From: Methylobacterium dankookense
GTDB taxonomy: Bacteria; Pseudomonadota; Alphaproteobacteria; Rhizobiales; Beijerinckiaceae
Length of the DNA stretch: 64,000 bases
Direction: 5' to 3'
Assembly (NCBI RefSeq): GCF_902141855.1
Contig: NZ_CABFVH010000014.1
Coordinates: 1-64,000 of the forward strand
Positions 52,180-59,999 of this stretch are shown here, in pieces (position 1 is the stretch's first letter; each line of letters opens with the position of its first letter). The notes under the pieces were generated by a model. It ran no database searches, was not told the origin of the DNA, and was given only the letters and a program-made list of their open reading frames with translations. The position numbers and the translations under genes were made by a program.

Positions 52180-54065
52180 CGGAGGCCTCGCCGCGGACAA
52201 TCCTCGTCCTCGCGCCGATGCCCGCCTTCCCGACGCTCGCAGGCAACCGGCGGCGGCTCCTCGCCGTCTGCGAGATGCTGGCGCGCGGCGGATTCGCGGT
52301 GGATTTCGCCTATTTCGCGCACGAGGACCAGGTCTACCGGCGCTACGGCCAGCACCCGCCCACCGACGATGCCCGCACGGACCAAGCCTTCCGGCGCGTC
52401 TTCCGGATCGAGCCGCGCGATCCGATCCCGCTGCGCAGCGCGGGCCGGCCTTTCGGCATCGACGACTGGTGTCCGGACGAGGTCGGCGACTTCGTCGCGT
52501 GGTACTTCGCGCACCATCCGGAGACCTGCGCGATCGTCGTCAACTACGTGTTCCTGTCGCGCGCGCTGGAGCAGGTGCCGGCGGGCGTCCTGAAGCTGAT
52601 CGACACCCACGACCGCTTCGCCGACCGGCACCTGATCTACCGCCCCTTCGGGATGGAGCCGAGCTTCTTCTACACGGATGCCGCCGGCGAGGCGGCCGGG
52701 CTCGACCGGGCGGATGCGGTCCTGGCGATCCAGGCGAACGAGGCCGCCTATTTCCGCACCGTCACCGATCGCCCCGTCCTGCTGCTGCCGCCGCGCCTGC
52801 CCCGCCAGAGCGTGCCGCGGACGGTGACGCGCCTGCGCCGGATCGGCTTCATCGGACACGGCAACGACGCCAACCGCCTGTCGATCCGGGCCTTCGCGGA
52901 GATCTGGACCAGCGGATGGCAGCCGGGCATGCCGGAGCTCGTCGTGGCCGGCGAGGTCTGCACCGCGCTCGGGCTCGAAGCCTGCCCCGGGCTCACGCTG
53001 CTCGGCCGGGTCGCGGAGCTTGAGACCTTCTACGACGCGGTCGATGCCGTCGTCGCACCGATGCTGATGGGGACCGGCCTCAAGATGAAGGTGGCCGAGG
53101 CCCTGTCCTACGGGCTTCCGGTGGTCGGCACCGCCACCGCCTTCGACGGGTTCGATCCCTACGCGGCGGCGCATCGCCTGCCGGGCGTCGAAGCGGTGCG
53201 CGAGGCCGTGCTGGCGCTGCGCAGCGACGCGGCCGCTCTTGCCGCCCTCGGCGCCGACTGCGCAGACCTGTTCCGCCGCTTCGAGGCCCGCTGCGCCGAG
53301 GCCGAGGCGCGATGCCTCGGCCTGATCGCGGCGGCGTCAGGGCGCGCCACCGCGCCGGGGGACGTGCCCGAAGCGCCTGCCCCCCGGAACGAAACCATCT
53401 GCCTGGGCGCCGTCACGGTCACCGAGGAGTGGGACCTGCGCTCGCTGCCGGCGAGCCATCCGGATCTCGGCATCCTCGTGGCGACGGAGCGTGCCGGGCC
53501 GGACGCGCCGTCGCGAGGCTACACCCCTGTCCGGCGCCGCTGGTTCGCACGCGTGCCCCGGGCCGGGGAGATCGCGGACCCGGCGGGACGGCAGGCGCTC
53601 GCCGGCTCGCTCGCCGCCACCCGCCTCGCCCTGTCCCCGGAATGGGTGCGGACCCCCGCGCTGCCCCAAGCCCTCCGCGAAGCGCTCGCGCCGCTCCTCC
53701 TCGCCACCGAGCCGGATTGGTGGAGCGAGGCCGAATTGCTCGGACGGGCCGATGGCCGTCTCGACCTCGTCGCCTGCCTGCCGAGCAGCTTCCTGTCCGC
53801 CCTGCCGCGCACGGCCTGTTTCGTCGTGGCCTCCTCGGAAGGCCTGTCGGTGGCGGCCGGCGCGACCGGCGCCGAGCCGCTGATGCGGCAGGCCGCCCTG
53901 CGCCGCGCCTCGTCCGACCCGACCCTCGCCCTGGTGCCGGCCGTCCTCGCCCTCGACGCGAGCCCGCCGGACCGGCAGCGCGCCGATCGGCTCCAGGCGG
54001 ACCGGATCCTCATCCTCGCCGACGACCTGATCGGCCACCTGATCGTCGGGCCGAAACCGGCCTGA
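52176..54065 (+). CDS. Glycosyltransferase (GT-B, family 4-like) with extra C-terminal domain
   Basis: A 629-residue protein starting at GTG in the GTGA overlap. Residues 1-400 look like a GT-B transferase: ILVLAPMPAFPTLAGNRRR, KLIDTHDRFADRH, IGFIGHGNDANRLSIRAF, then LLGRVAELETFYDAVDAVVA and GTGLKMKVAEALSYGLPVVG, with the donor-site Glu in VAEAL. From about 405 a further 225 residues (TICLGAVTVTEEWDL to IGHLIVGPKPA) match nothing I recognise. It probably adds a deoxyhexose from the gmd-rmd product. The next gene starts 100 bases on. Confidence 0.85.
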   Translation: MTEASPRTILVLAPMPAFPTLAGNRRRLLAVCEMLARGGFAVDFAYFAHEDQVYRRYGQHPPTDDARTDQAFRRVFRIEPRDPIPLRSAGRPFGIDDWCPDEVGDFVAWYFAHHPETCAIVVNYVFLSRALEQVPAGVLKLIDTHDRFADRHLIYRPFGMEPSFFYTDAAGEAAGLDRADAVLAIQANEAAYFRTVTDRPVLLLPPRLPRQSVPRTVTRLRRIGFIGHGNDANRLSIRAFAEIWTSGWQPGMPELVVAGEVCTALGLEACPGLTLLGRVAELETFYDAVDAVVAPMLMGTGLKMKVAEALSYGLPVVGTATAFDGFDPYAAAHRLPGVEAVREAVLALRSDAAALAALGADCADLFRRFEARCAEAEARCLGLIAAASGRATAPGDVPEAPAPRNETICLGAVTVTEEWDLRSLPASHPDLGILVATERAGPDAPSRGYTPVRRRWFARVPRAGEIADPAGRQALAGSLAATRLALSPEWVRTPALPQALREALAPLLLATEPDWWSEAELLGRADGRLDLVACLPSSFLSALPRTACFVVASSEGLSVAAGATGAEPLMRQAALRRASSDPTLALVPAVLALDASPPDRQRADRLQADRILILADDLIGHLIVGPKPA

Positions 54066-54165
54066 GCGGTTCGCCGATCTCCCCGCAACGCGCGCGGTCT
54101 GCAGCCGCGCTCATTGCCTCGCTGCGCGAACCGCTGCATGGGTGTGCGCCGGAGCGCACGAGGCC

Positions 54166-55419
54166 GTGAACGCAAAGATGCTGAAGGGGGACGGAGAGGA
54201 CGACCCGGCCGCGATGCGCGCGCCGGCGCTGCCGGGGCCTGAAGCCGCCGCGCTCGCAACGGGTTCGACGGCGGGCCGCGACGATCCATGGCGGCTGCGC
54301 GTGCTCTACGTGGACGACAGCGTGCCGCATATCGACCGCGGCAGCGGCCTGCCGCGGGCCAACTTCATCGTCAACGCGCTCGCGGATCTCGGCTACGCCG
54401 TGACCTTCTACCCCGTCTTCGCCCGCGATCCCGGCGGCGATTCCTACCGGGACATCGACCGGTCGGTGGAGATCCTCCAGGCCGACGAGGCCGAGGGCTT
54501 CCGGCGGATCGTAGCGGAAGGCGCCGGCCGCTTCGACGTGCTCTGGGTCAGCCGCCCGCACAACATCGCGATGGTCTGCCGGGAACTCGCCAATGCGGGC
54601 CTGACGCCGCGCGGCTTCGTCCGCTCGCGGGTGATCTTCGACTCGGAGGCGGTCTTCGCGCTGCGCGACTTCATCGCCGCCTCGATGACGAACCGCTTCG
54701 GCACCGACGCCGCCCTGCGGACGGCCATCCTGCAGGAGACGCGCCTCTTCGCGCAGGCCGACCGCGTCGTCAGCGTGTCGGAAGCCGAGGCCCGGCTGCT
54801 GGCCGCCTTCGGGGTCGACAATGTCAGCGTCCTCGGCTTCGCGCTGGGGTCGAACGACGATGCGCTCCCGGGCTTCGCGGCCCGCTCGGGCTTCCTGTTC
54901 ATCGGCTCCCTGGCGCGGGAGGGGCAGCCGAACGTCGATTCCCTGGACTGGCTGCTCGACGAGGCCTGGCCCCGTGTCCGCGAGGCCATTCCGGACGTGA
55001 CGCTCACCGTCATCGGCGAGGTGCTGCCGGAGATCCGCGACCGCTTCGCGCGGCCGGGCATCTCGGTGCTGGGCCGGGTTGCCGATCCCGGGCCGCTCTT
55101 CGCGCGGGCCCGCGTCTGCATCGCGCCGACGCGCTTCGCGGCGGGCATCCCGCACAAGGTCTACGAATCGGTCTCGCGCGGCGTGCCGCTGGTGGTGACC
55201 GCGCTCCTCGCCGAGCAGATCGGCTGGCCCGCCGGCACCGGCTACCTCGCCCGCGACTGGCGCGACGCGACGGGCTTCGCCGACGCGCTCTGCCGCCTCC
55301 ACGACGACCAGGTGCTCTGGACCCGCCTGCGCGAGGCCGGCCTCGCGCAGATCGCGCGGGACTGCGATCCCGTCCTCCACCGGGCGGCCCTGCGGCGCCT
55401 GTGCGAGGTGCGGCCGTGA
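54166..55419 (+). CDS. Glycosyltransferase, family 4-like
   Basis: A 417-residue GT-B transferase. VLYVDDSVPHIDRGSGLPRA opens the acceptor domain. The donor domain has FLFIGSLAREGQPNVDSLDW, TVIGEVLPEIRDRF, GPLFARARVCIAPTRFAAG and IPHKVYESVSRGVPLVVT, with the conserved Glu. GTG 54166 after GAGG is the listed start; ATG 54178 and GTG 54142 are possible. It overlaps the next gene by GTGA. It is related in architecture to the neighbouring transferase, suggesting successive additions to one glycan. Confidence 0.87.
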   Translation: MNAKMLKGDGEDDPAAMRAPALPGPEAAALATGSTAGRDDPWRLRVLYVDDSVPHIDRGSGLPRANFIVNALADLGYAVTFYPVFARDPGGDSYRDIDRSVEILQADEAEGFRRIVAEGAGRFDVLWVSRPHNIAMVCRELANAGLTPRGFVRSRVIFDSEAVFALRDFIAASMTNRFGTDAALRTAILQETRLFAQADRVVSVSEAEARLLAAFGVDNVSVLGFALGSNDDALPGFAARSGFLFIGSLAREGQPNVDSLDWLLDEAWPRVREAIPDVTLTVIGEVLPEIRDRFARPGISVLGRVADPGPLFARARVCIAPTRFAAGIPHKVYESVSRGVPLVVTALLAEQIGWPAGTGYLARDWRDATGFADALCRLHDDQVLWTRLREAGLAQIARDCDPVLHRAALRRLCEVRP

Positions 55420-56267
55420 CGCCGGGGCTGCCCGCGGGCGCCGTCCGCCTGCTCTCGCTGGCCGCGCGCCGCGTCCTGATCGGGCGGGTCCCGAAGCTGT
55501 TCGACGCCGACTATTACCTGCGCGCCAACCGCGACGTGGCCCGCAGCGGCGTCGACCCCTTCCTCCACTACGTGCTCCGGGGCGCGGAGCAGGGACGCAA
55601 TCCGGCCGCCGATTTCGACACGCGCTTCTACCGCAGCCAGAGCGGGCAGACCCGGCTCGACCCGGTCCGCCACTACACCCGGATGGGCGCGCGCAAGGGG
55701 TTCGATCCGAATCCCGGCTTCAACACCCTGTGGTACACGAGCCAGTACGTGGACGTGGCGGGGTCGGGGTCGAATCCGCTGCTGCATTACCGTACGCATG
55801 GACGGCAGGAGGGCCGGCCGGTCAGCCGCTCCACCTTCGGCTCGCCGCAGCCGCACATGCTGGAGGGCGTGCCGTCCCACCACATCCTAAACCTGCCGGA
55901 AGACGAGCGGACGCGCTTCGCGCTCGTCCTTCACAGGGAGGCAGCGGCCTGCCCGGACCCGGCCCGGCGCCTTTGCCTGTTCATGCGGCTGACCGACCCG
56001 GAGATCGCTGGGCTTCTCGACGGTTTCGAGGTGTTCGAATTCGGCCGGCTGAAGCAGCTCACGGTCGCGATCGACCCGCTCTCGGCCGCCCATCCGCAGC
56101 GGGCGACGCTGCTCGCGGCCTTCGAGCATTGCTATTACGGCGAAGAGCGGGCCGGCCCGCTCGTCCTGCGCTGCGCCGAGGTGCGGCTCTGGGACCTGCG
56201 CCCGCACAAGCCGCGCATCGCGGCGGTCTTCCCCGGCGGCACCTTCACGGTGCGGCGCCGGGCCTGA
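55416..56267 (+). CDS. Repeat protein of the glycan operon
   Basis: A 283-residue protein beginning at GTG in the GTGA overlap. Three imperfect units of about 35 residues lie at 28-63, 66-98 and 101-134. Each follows FDxxYYxxxxxDVAxSGxDPxxHYxxxGxxxGRxP; examples are LFDADYYLRANRDVARSGVD and PGFNTLWYTSQYVDVAGSGS. A C-terminal domain (about 150-283) with LCLFMRLTDPEIAGLLDGFE and VFPGGTFTVRRR is unrecognised. Repeats of this kind occur attached to glycosyltransferases; here they stand without one, so an accessory or binding role is inferred. Confidence 0.76.
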   Translation: MTPGLPAGAVRLLSLAARRVLIGRVPKLFDADYYLRANRDVARSGVDPFLHYVLRGAEQGRNPAADFDTRFYRSQSGQTRLDPVRHYTRMGARKGFDPNPGFNTLWYTSQYVDVAGSGSNPLLHYRTHGRQEGRPVSRSTFGSPQPHMLEGVPSHHILNLPEDERTRFALVLHREAAACPDPARRLCLFMRLTDPEIAGLLDGFEVFEFGRLKQLTVAIDPLSAAHPQRATLLAAFEHCYYGEERAGPLVLRCAEVRLWDLRPHKPRIAAVFPGGTFTVRRRA

Positions 56268-56308
56268 GGATCCGGGCCGGAGGCATCGCCCCCGGCCACC
56301 CGGATTTC

Positions 56309-57181
56309 TTAGTTGAAGAGCGAGCCGACGCCGCCCTGCACGCGGCTCAGGCCCTGCTTGGCGACCGCGTTGTTCGGGTCGATGCCGGCGGCGCGCTGGT
56401 AGTTCTCCATCGCCTCCTTGCGCCGGTTCGACTTCTCGTAGGCGAGGCCGCGATAGGCCCAGGAGGTCGCGTCCTTGTTGTTCACGTTGAGCGCGGCGTT
56501 GTAGTCCTCGATCGCCTTGTCGAACTGGTTCGTGGCGATCAGGCTCTGGCCGCGGGCGGCGTAGGGCGCCGAGACGAAGGGGTTCCGGTCGATCGCCGCG
56601 TCGAAATCGGCGATGGCCTGGGTGTTCTGGCCCTGCTTCTGCCGGACGAGGCCGCGGGCGTGGTAGGCCTCGGCGGATTCCGGCATCAGGCGGATCGCGA
56701 CGTTGAGATCGGAGAGCGCGCCGTCGAGGTCGCCCTGGGCGCGCAGCACGTTGGCGCGGCCGATATAGGCGGGGCCGTAATTCGGGTCGGCGCTGATCGC
56801 CTTGCCGAAATCCTGCAGCGCGGCGTCGTTGCGGCCGGTCTGGCGGTAGGCCAGCGCCCGGTTGTTGTAGGCGGAGCCCGAATTCGGATCGATGCCGACC
56901 GCCTTGGTGAAGTCGGCGATGGCCTCGTTGAACTGGCCCGCGCGGGCATAGGCCGCACCGCGGGTGTTGTAGGCCGCCGCGTCGTTCGGATTGCGCTGCA
57001 CCACCTCGGTCAGCGAGGCGATGTTGGTGCTGGTCGCGCCCGTGGCGTCGGTCTCCAGCACCGCGTATTGGCGCGGGCTCGCCACGCTGCCCATCGTCTC
57101 GCAGCCGGCGAGCGCGACGGTCGCCAGCAGGGCCGAACCGATCAGCGCCACACGCGGCGCCCGCACGCTCATTGACCTCAT
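56309..57181 (-). CDS. TPR-repeat lipoprotein (NlpI-like)
   Basis: A 290-residue lipoprotein with a lipobox (LLATVALAGCETM). About six TPR units run from residue 65 to 280, including AAAYNTRGAAYARAGQFNEA, SAYNNRALAYRQTGRNDAAL, AYHARGLVRQKQGQNTQAI and SWAYRGLAYEKSNRRKEAM. Such proteins scaffold envelope complexes. GGAGGGGAG before ATG 57181 decides the start. It converges with the glycan operon, with a 41-base gap. Confidence 0.88.
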   Translation of the reverse strand: MRSMSVRAPRVALIGSALLATVALAGCETMGSVASPRQYAVLETDATGATSTNIASLTEVVQRNPNDAAAYNTRGAAYARAGQFNEAIADFTKAVGIDPNSGSAYNNRALAYRQTGRNDAALQDFGKAISADPNYGPAYIGRANVLRAQGDLDGALSDLNVAIRLMPESAEAYHARGLVRQKQGQNTQAIADFDAAIDRNPFVSAPYAARGQSLIATNQFDKAIEDYNAALNVNNKDATSWAYRGLAYEKSNRRKEAMENYQRAAGIDPNNAVAKQGLSRVQGGVGSLFN

Positions 57182-57542
57182 CACCCGCTCCCCTCCGGGC
57201 CGGCTCCAGCGCGCGCCCGATCCCCGATCGTCCATCCGTCGCGCCGGTCCTGCCGGCGCCCGTCCCGGTCCGCAATCCGCGCGGCCACCGGATGGGCGCG
57301 GGGACAGTCTCGCGACGCGGTGAACGCGCGCTTAAACGAAGCCGAAAACCCCTTGGCACTCGCGGAGATGCGATCCCTGCGAAGCGAGCGGCGCGTCGGA
57401 ATCGTGAACCGGGCGACGGAACCTTGGAAGCCAGCGGATGTGGCGAAGGTATGGCTCGCGGGCCGGAGGCCCTGCTTCGGGGCCTCCGCGCGGGCTCGCG
57501 GAGCCGGGGGTGTGGTCGGAAAGCCGCGATTCGCGCGCGGTC
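57182..57542. other. Gene-free gap with a hairpin
   Basis: About 360 bases between the TPR lipoprotein gene and the end of purK. A nine-base perfect stem (CGGAGGCCC / GGGCCTCCG, 57464-57488) lies 55 bases downstream of purK on the minus strand and may terminate it. A plus-strand frame from GTG 57320 (80 codons) has no good ribosome site and runs into purK; I do not accept it as a gene. No repeat family was recognised. Confidence 0.5.
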
Positions 57543-58640
57543 TCAGCCGATCAGGCGAGTGACGTGGCCCATCTTGCGTCCGGCCCGGGCCTCGCCCTTG
57601 CCGTAGAGGTGCAGATGCGCGCCCGGCTCCCCGAGGAGGGCGACCCAGCCATCGGCCTCGGCGCCGATCAGGTTACGCATCTCGACCGCCAGGCCGCCGG
57701 TGCGGCCCGGATCGCCGAGCGGCCAGCCGCAGACCGCGCGGACATGCTGCGCGAACTGGGAGGTGAGGGCGCCCTCGATGGTCCAGTGCCCGGAATTGTG
57801 CACCCGCGGCGCGATCTCGTTGACGATCAGGTGCTCGCCCGCCTCGTCCCGGACCAGGAACATCTCGACCGCGAGCACGCCGACATAGTCGAGCGCCTCG
57901 GCGATGCGCCGTGCGATCTCGACGGCGGCCGCGCCCGTCTCGGCGCTCACCCCCGGCGCCGGCACGCGGGTGAGCGCCAGGATATGGTCGCGGTGCTCGT
58001 TCTCGCAGAGGTCGAAGGCGGCGAAGGAGCCGTCCGCGGAGCGGGCCGCCACCACGGAGACCTCGCGCTCGAAGGGCACGAAACCCTCGAGGATCAGCGG
58101 CGCGCCGCCGAACTCGGCGAAGATCGCGTTGCGGTCGCCCTCGGCGGGTTCGCGGATGATGCGCTGGCCCTTGCCGTCATAGCCGAAGCGGCGCGTCTTC
58201 AGCACCGCCGGCAGGCCGAGCGCGTCGAGGGCGCGGGCGAGGTCGTCCGGCGTATCCACCTGCCGGAACGGGGCGGTGGGGATGCCGATGCCGTTGATGA
58301 AGCTCTTCTCGGACAGCCGGTCCTGGGTGATCGAGAGCGCGTCGGCGCTCGGATGCAGGGCGGCGTGCCGCGCCAGAAGGTCGGCGGTCTCCCGGGGGAT
58401 GTTCTCGAACTCGTAGGTCACCGCATCGACGGATTGCGCGAAGCGGGTCAGCGCCTCGGCGTCGTCATAGGCGCCGCAGGTGGTGCGGGCGGCGACGTCG
58501 AAGGCCGGGCTGTCGGCGTCGGGCGCGTAGACATGGACCTTCAGGCCGTAATTCGCGGCCGCGAGCGCGATCATGCGCCCGAGCTGGCCGCCGCCGACGA
58601 TGCCGAGGGTGGAACCGGGCGCGAGGGGCATCGGGGTCAC
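57543..58640 (-). CDS. purK: 5-(Carboxyamino)imidazole ribonucleotide synthase
   Basis: A 365-residue ATP-grasp enzyme that carboxylates AIR to N5-CAIR in purine synthesis. It has [20 protein letters not shown] at the start, [33 protein letters not shown] (ATP-grasp Lys) and [17 protein letters not shown] with the metal-binding acidic residues. Its ATGA overlaps the purE stop, so the two are translated together. purE makes the next intermediate. Confidence 0.97.
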   Translation of the reverse strand: MTPMPLAPGSTLGIVGGGQLGRMIALAAANYGLKVHVYAPDADSPAFDVAARTTCGAYDDAEALTRFAQSVDAVTYEFENIPRETADLLARHAALHPSADALSITQDRLSEKSFINGIGIPTAPFRQVDTPDDLARALDALGLPAVLKTRRFGYDGKGQRIIREPAEGDRNAIFAEFGGAPLILEGFVPFEREVSVVAARSADGSFAAFDLCENEHRDHILALTRVPAPGVSAETGAAAVEIARRIAEALDYVGVLAVEMFLVRDEAGEHLIVNEIAPRVHNSGHWTIEGALTSQFAQHVRAVCGWPLGDPGRTGGLAVEMRNLIGAEADGWVALLGEPGAHLHLYGKGEARAGRKMGHVTRLIG

Positions 58641-59140
58641 GCGGTCTCCGTCACGGGCTTCTCGGCGACGCTCGCCGTCTGCCGGGCGCGCCAGGCGTCG
58701 AGGCGCTCGGCCAGGGCAGGATCGGTCAGCGCGAGCACGGCGGCGGCGAGCAGAGCCGCGTTCACGGCGCCGGCCCGGCCGATGGCGAGGGTGCCGACGG
58801 GGATGCCCGCCGGCATCTGCACGATCGAGAGCAGGCTGTCCTGGCCGGAGAGCGCCTTCGACTCCACAGGCACGCCGAAGACCGGCAGGCTCGTCATCGC
58901 GGCGGCCATGCCGGGCAGGTGGGCGGCCCCGCCCGCGCCGGCGATCACCACCTTGAAGCCGGCCGTCCGCGCGCCCTTGGCAAAGGCCACGAGCCGGTCC
59001 GGCGTGCGGTGGGCCGAGACGATGCGCGCGTCGTAGGGGACGGCCAGCGCGTCGAGGGTCTCGGCGGCGTGCCGCATGGTCTCCCAGTCGGACTGGGATC
59101 CCATGATGATCGCGACCGGGGAGGCAGCCGGTGTGCTCAC
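58637..59140 (-). CDS. purE: N5-CAIR mutase
   Basis: A 167-residue mutase converting N5-CAIR to CAIR. The signature is [17 protein letters not shown] at the N-terminus, then [11 protein letters not shown] with the catalytic His, and [40 protein letters not shown] completes the active site. It starts at GTG 59140 and its TGA overlaps purK by ATGA. The upstream gap contains a separate DUF465 gene on the same strand. Confidence 0.97.
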   Translation of the reverse strand: MSTPAASPVAIIMGSQSDWETMRHAAETLDALAVPYDARIVSAHRTPDRLVAFAKGARTAGFKVVIAGAGGAAHLPGMAAAMTSLPVFGVPVESKALSGQDSLLSIVQMPAGIPVGTLAIGRAGAVNAALLAAAVLALTDPALAERLDAWRARQTASVAEKPVTETA

Positions 59141-59250
59141 GCGCAGGTCTCGCGGTTGGGCCCGCGCCGGCGGGGGCCGGCCGCGGCGGAAACCCTGCCG
59201 TTACAGGCGCGCGCCAGGGCCCGCAAGGCGGGTCGCGCGCCGATCCACCG

Positions 59251-59496
59251 TCAGGCGATGATGTCGGGCGTCAGCTGGTCCTCGACATAGGCGATGCGGT
59301 CGCGCAGCGTCAGCTTGCGCTTCTTCAGGCGCTGGATCTGGAGCTGGTCTGCGACGACGTTGCGCTCCAGCGCCTCGATGGCGCTGTCGAGGTCGCGGTG
59401 CTCTTCCTTCAGGCCGTGCAGCTCCCGGACGAGGTCCGTCTGCCCATCCTCGACCCGCGCGTTGTCCTGCGCACTCTCGATCGACTCGACCGTCAT
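59251..59496 (-). CDS. DUF465 (YdcH-family) protein
   Basis: An 81-residue, mostly coiled-coil protein. LVRELHGLKEEHRDLDSAIE and LQIQRLKKRKLTLRDRIAYV form the YdcH/DUF465 signature. The function of the family is unknown. The start is ATG 59496; the longer upstream frame is spurious. A second DUF465 gene lies divergent 173 bases away, so the pair faces one another across a common regulatory region. Confidence 0.85.
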   Translation of the reverse strand: MTVESIESAQDNARVEDGQTDLVRELHGLKEEHRDLDSAIEALERNVVADQLQIQRLKKRKLTLRDRIAYVEDQLTPDIIA

Positions 59497-59668
59497 CGCC
59501 GCCCGCTGAAAAACACCCGAACCGCCGCGTCCCAGCATGCGCCAGGCATGCCGGCTCGGCAACACGATCCCCTAACCGTTCCGCACCGCACCCACCGAAA
59601 TGCCTTCGACAGCCGGCCTATCCTGTGGCAGGTTCGATGCGTCAGAACAATGACAGGAGATTCGCCTC

Positions 59669-59851
59669 ATGTCGCTGCAGACGCATCTGAACCAACTCAC
59701 CCGGAAGCACGAAGCCCTCGAGCGTGAGATTCAGGAAGCGATCCACAGGCCCTCGGCAGACGACCTTCACATCGCCGAGCTGAAGCGACGGAAACTCCAC
59801 CTGAAGGACGAGATCAACCGACTCCAGGGCGTCGACGACACGATCCACTGA
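59669..59851 (+). CDS. DUF465 (YdcH-family) protein, short form
   Basis: A 60-residue coiled-coil protein. LNQLTRKHEALEREIQEAI and LHIAELKRRKLHLKDEINRL match the same DUF465 signature as the divergent neighbour at 59251-59496. CAGGAGA nine bases before the ATG supports the start. A strong terminator lies 32 bases downstream, so it is monocistronic. Confidence 0.88.
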   Translation: MSLQTHLNQLTRKHEALEREIQEAIHRPSADDLHIAELKRRKLHLKDEINRLQGVDDTIH

Positions 59852-59883
59852 TCCGGTCGCGACCGCCCCGCCGATGAGACAGG

Positions 59884-59918
59884 AACCGCCGCGCCGGCCT
59901 CCCGGTGCGGCGGTTTCG
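59884..59918 (+). terminator. Intrinsic terminator after the short DUF465 gene
   Basis: Nine-base outer stem (AACCGCCGC / GCGGCGGTT) with an inner CCGG/CCGG pairing and a short loop, ending in GGTTTCGCGTTTC. This is a good rho-independent form for the gene ending at 59851 and lies 80 bases before prpE. Confidence 0.72.
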
Positions 59919-59999
59919 CGTTTCGCGGGCTGCCGCAGCGGGCCTCGTCTCTGCTAGGGTCGCCAGCACCGCCGACAGAGCGGCACCCGAGGAAACGCC

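Noticed and set aside
57320..57562. 80-codon plus-strand frame in the purK gap
   Set aside because: GTG start without a ribosome site, enters purK, and has no recognisable protein pattern.
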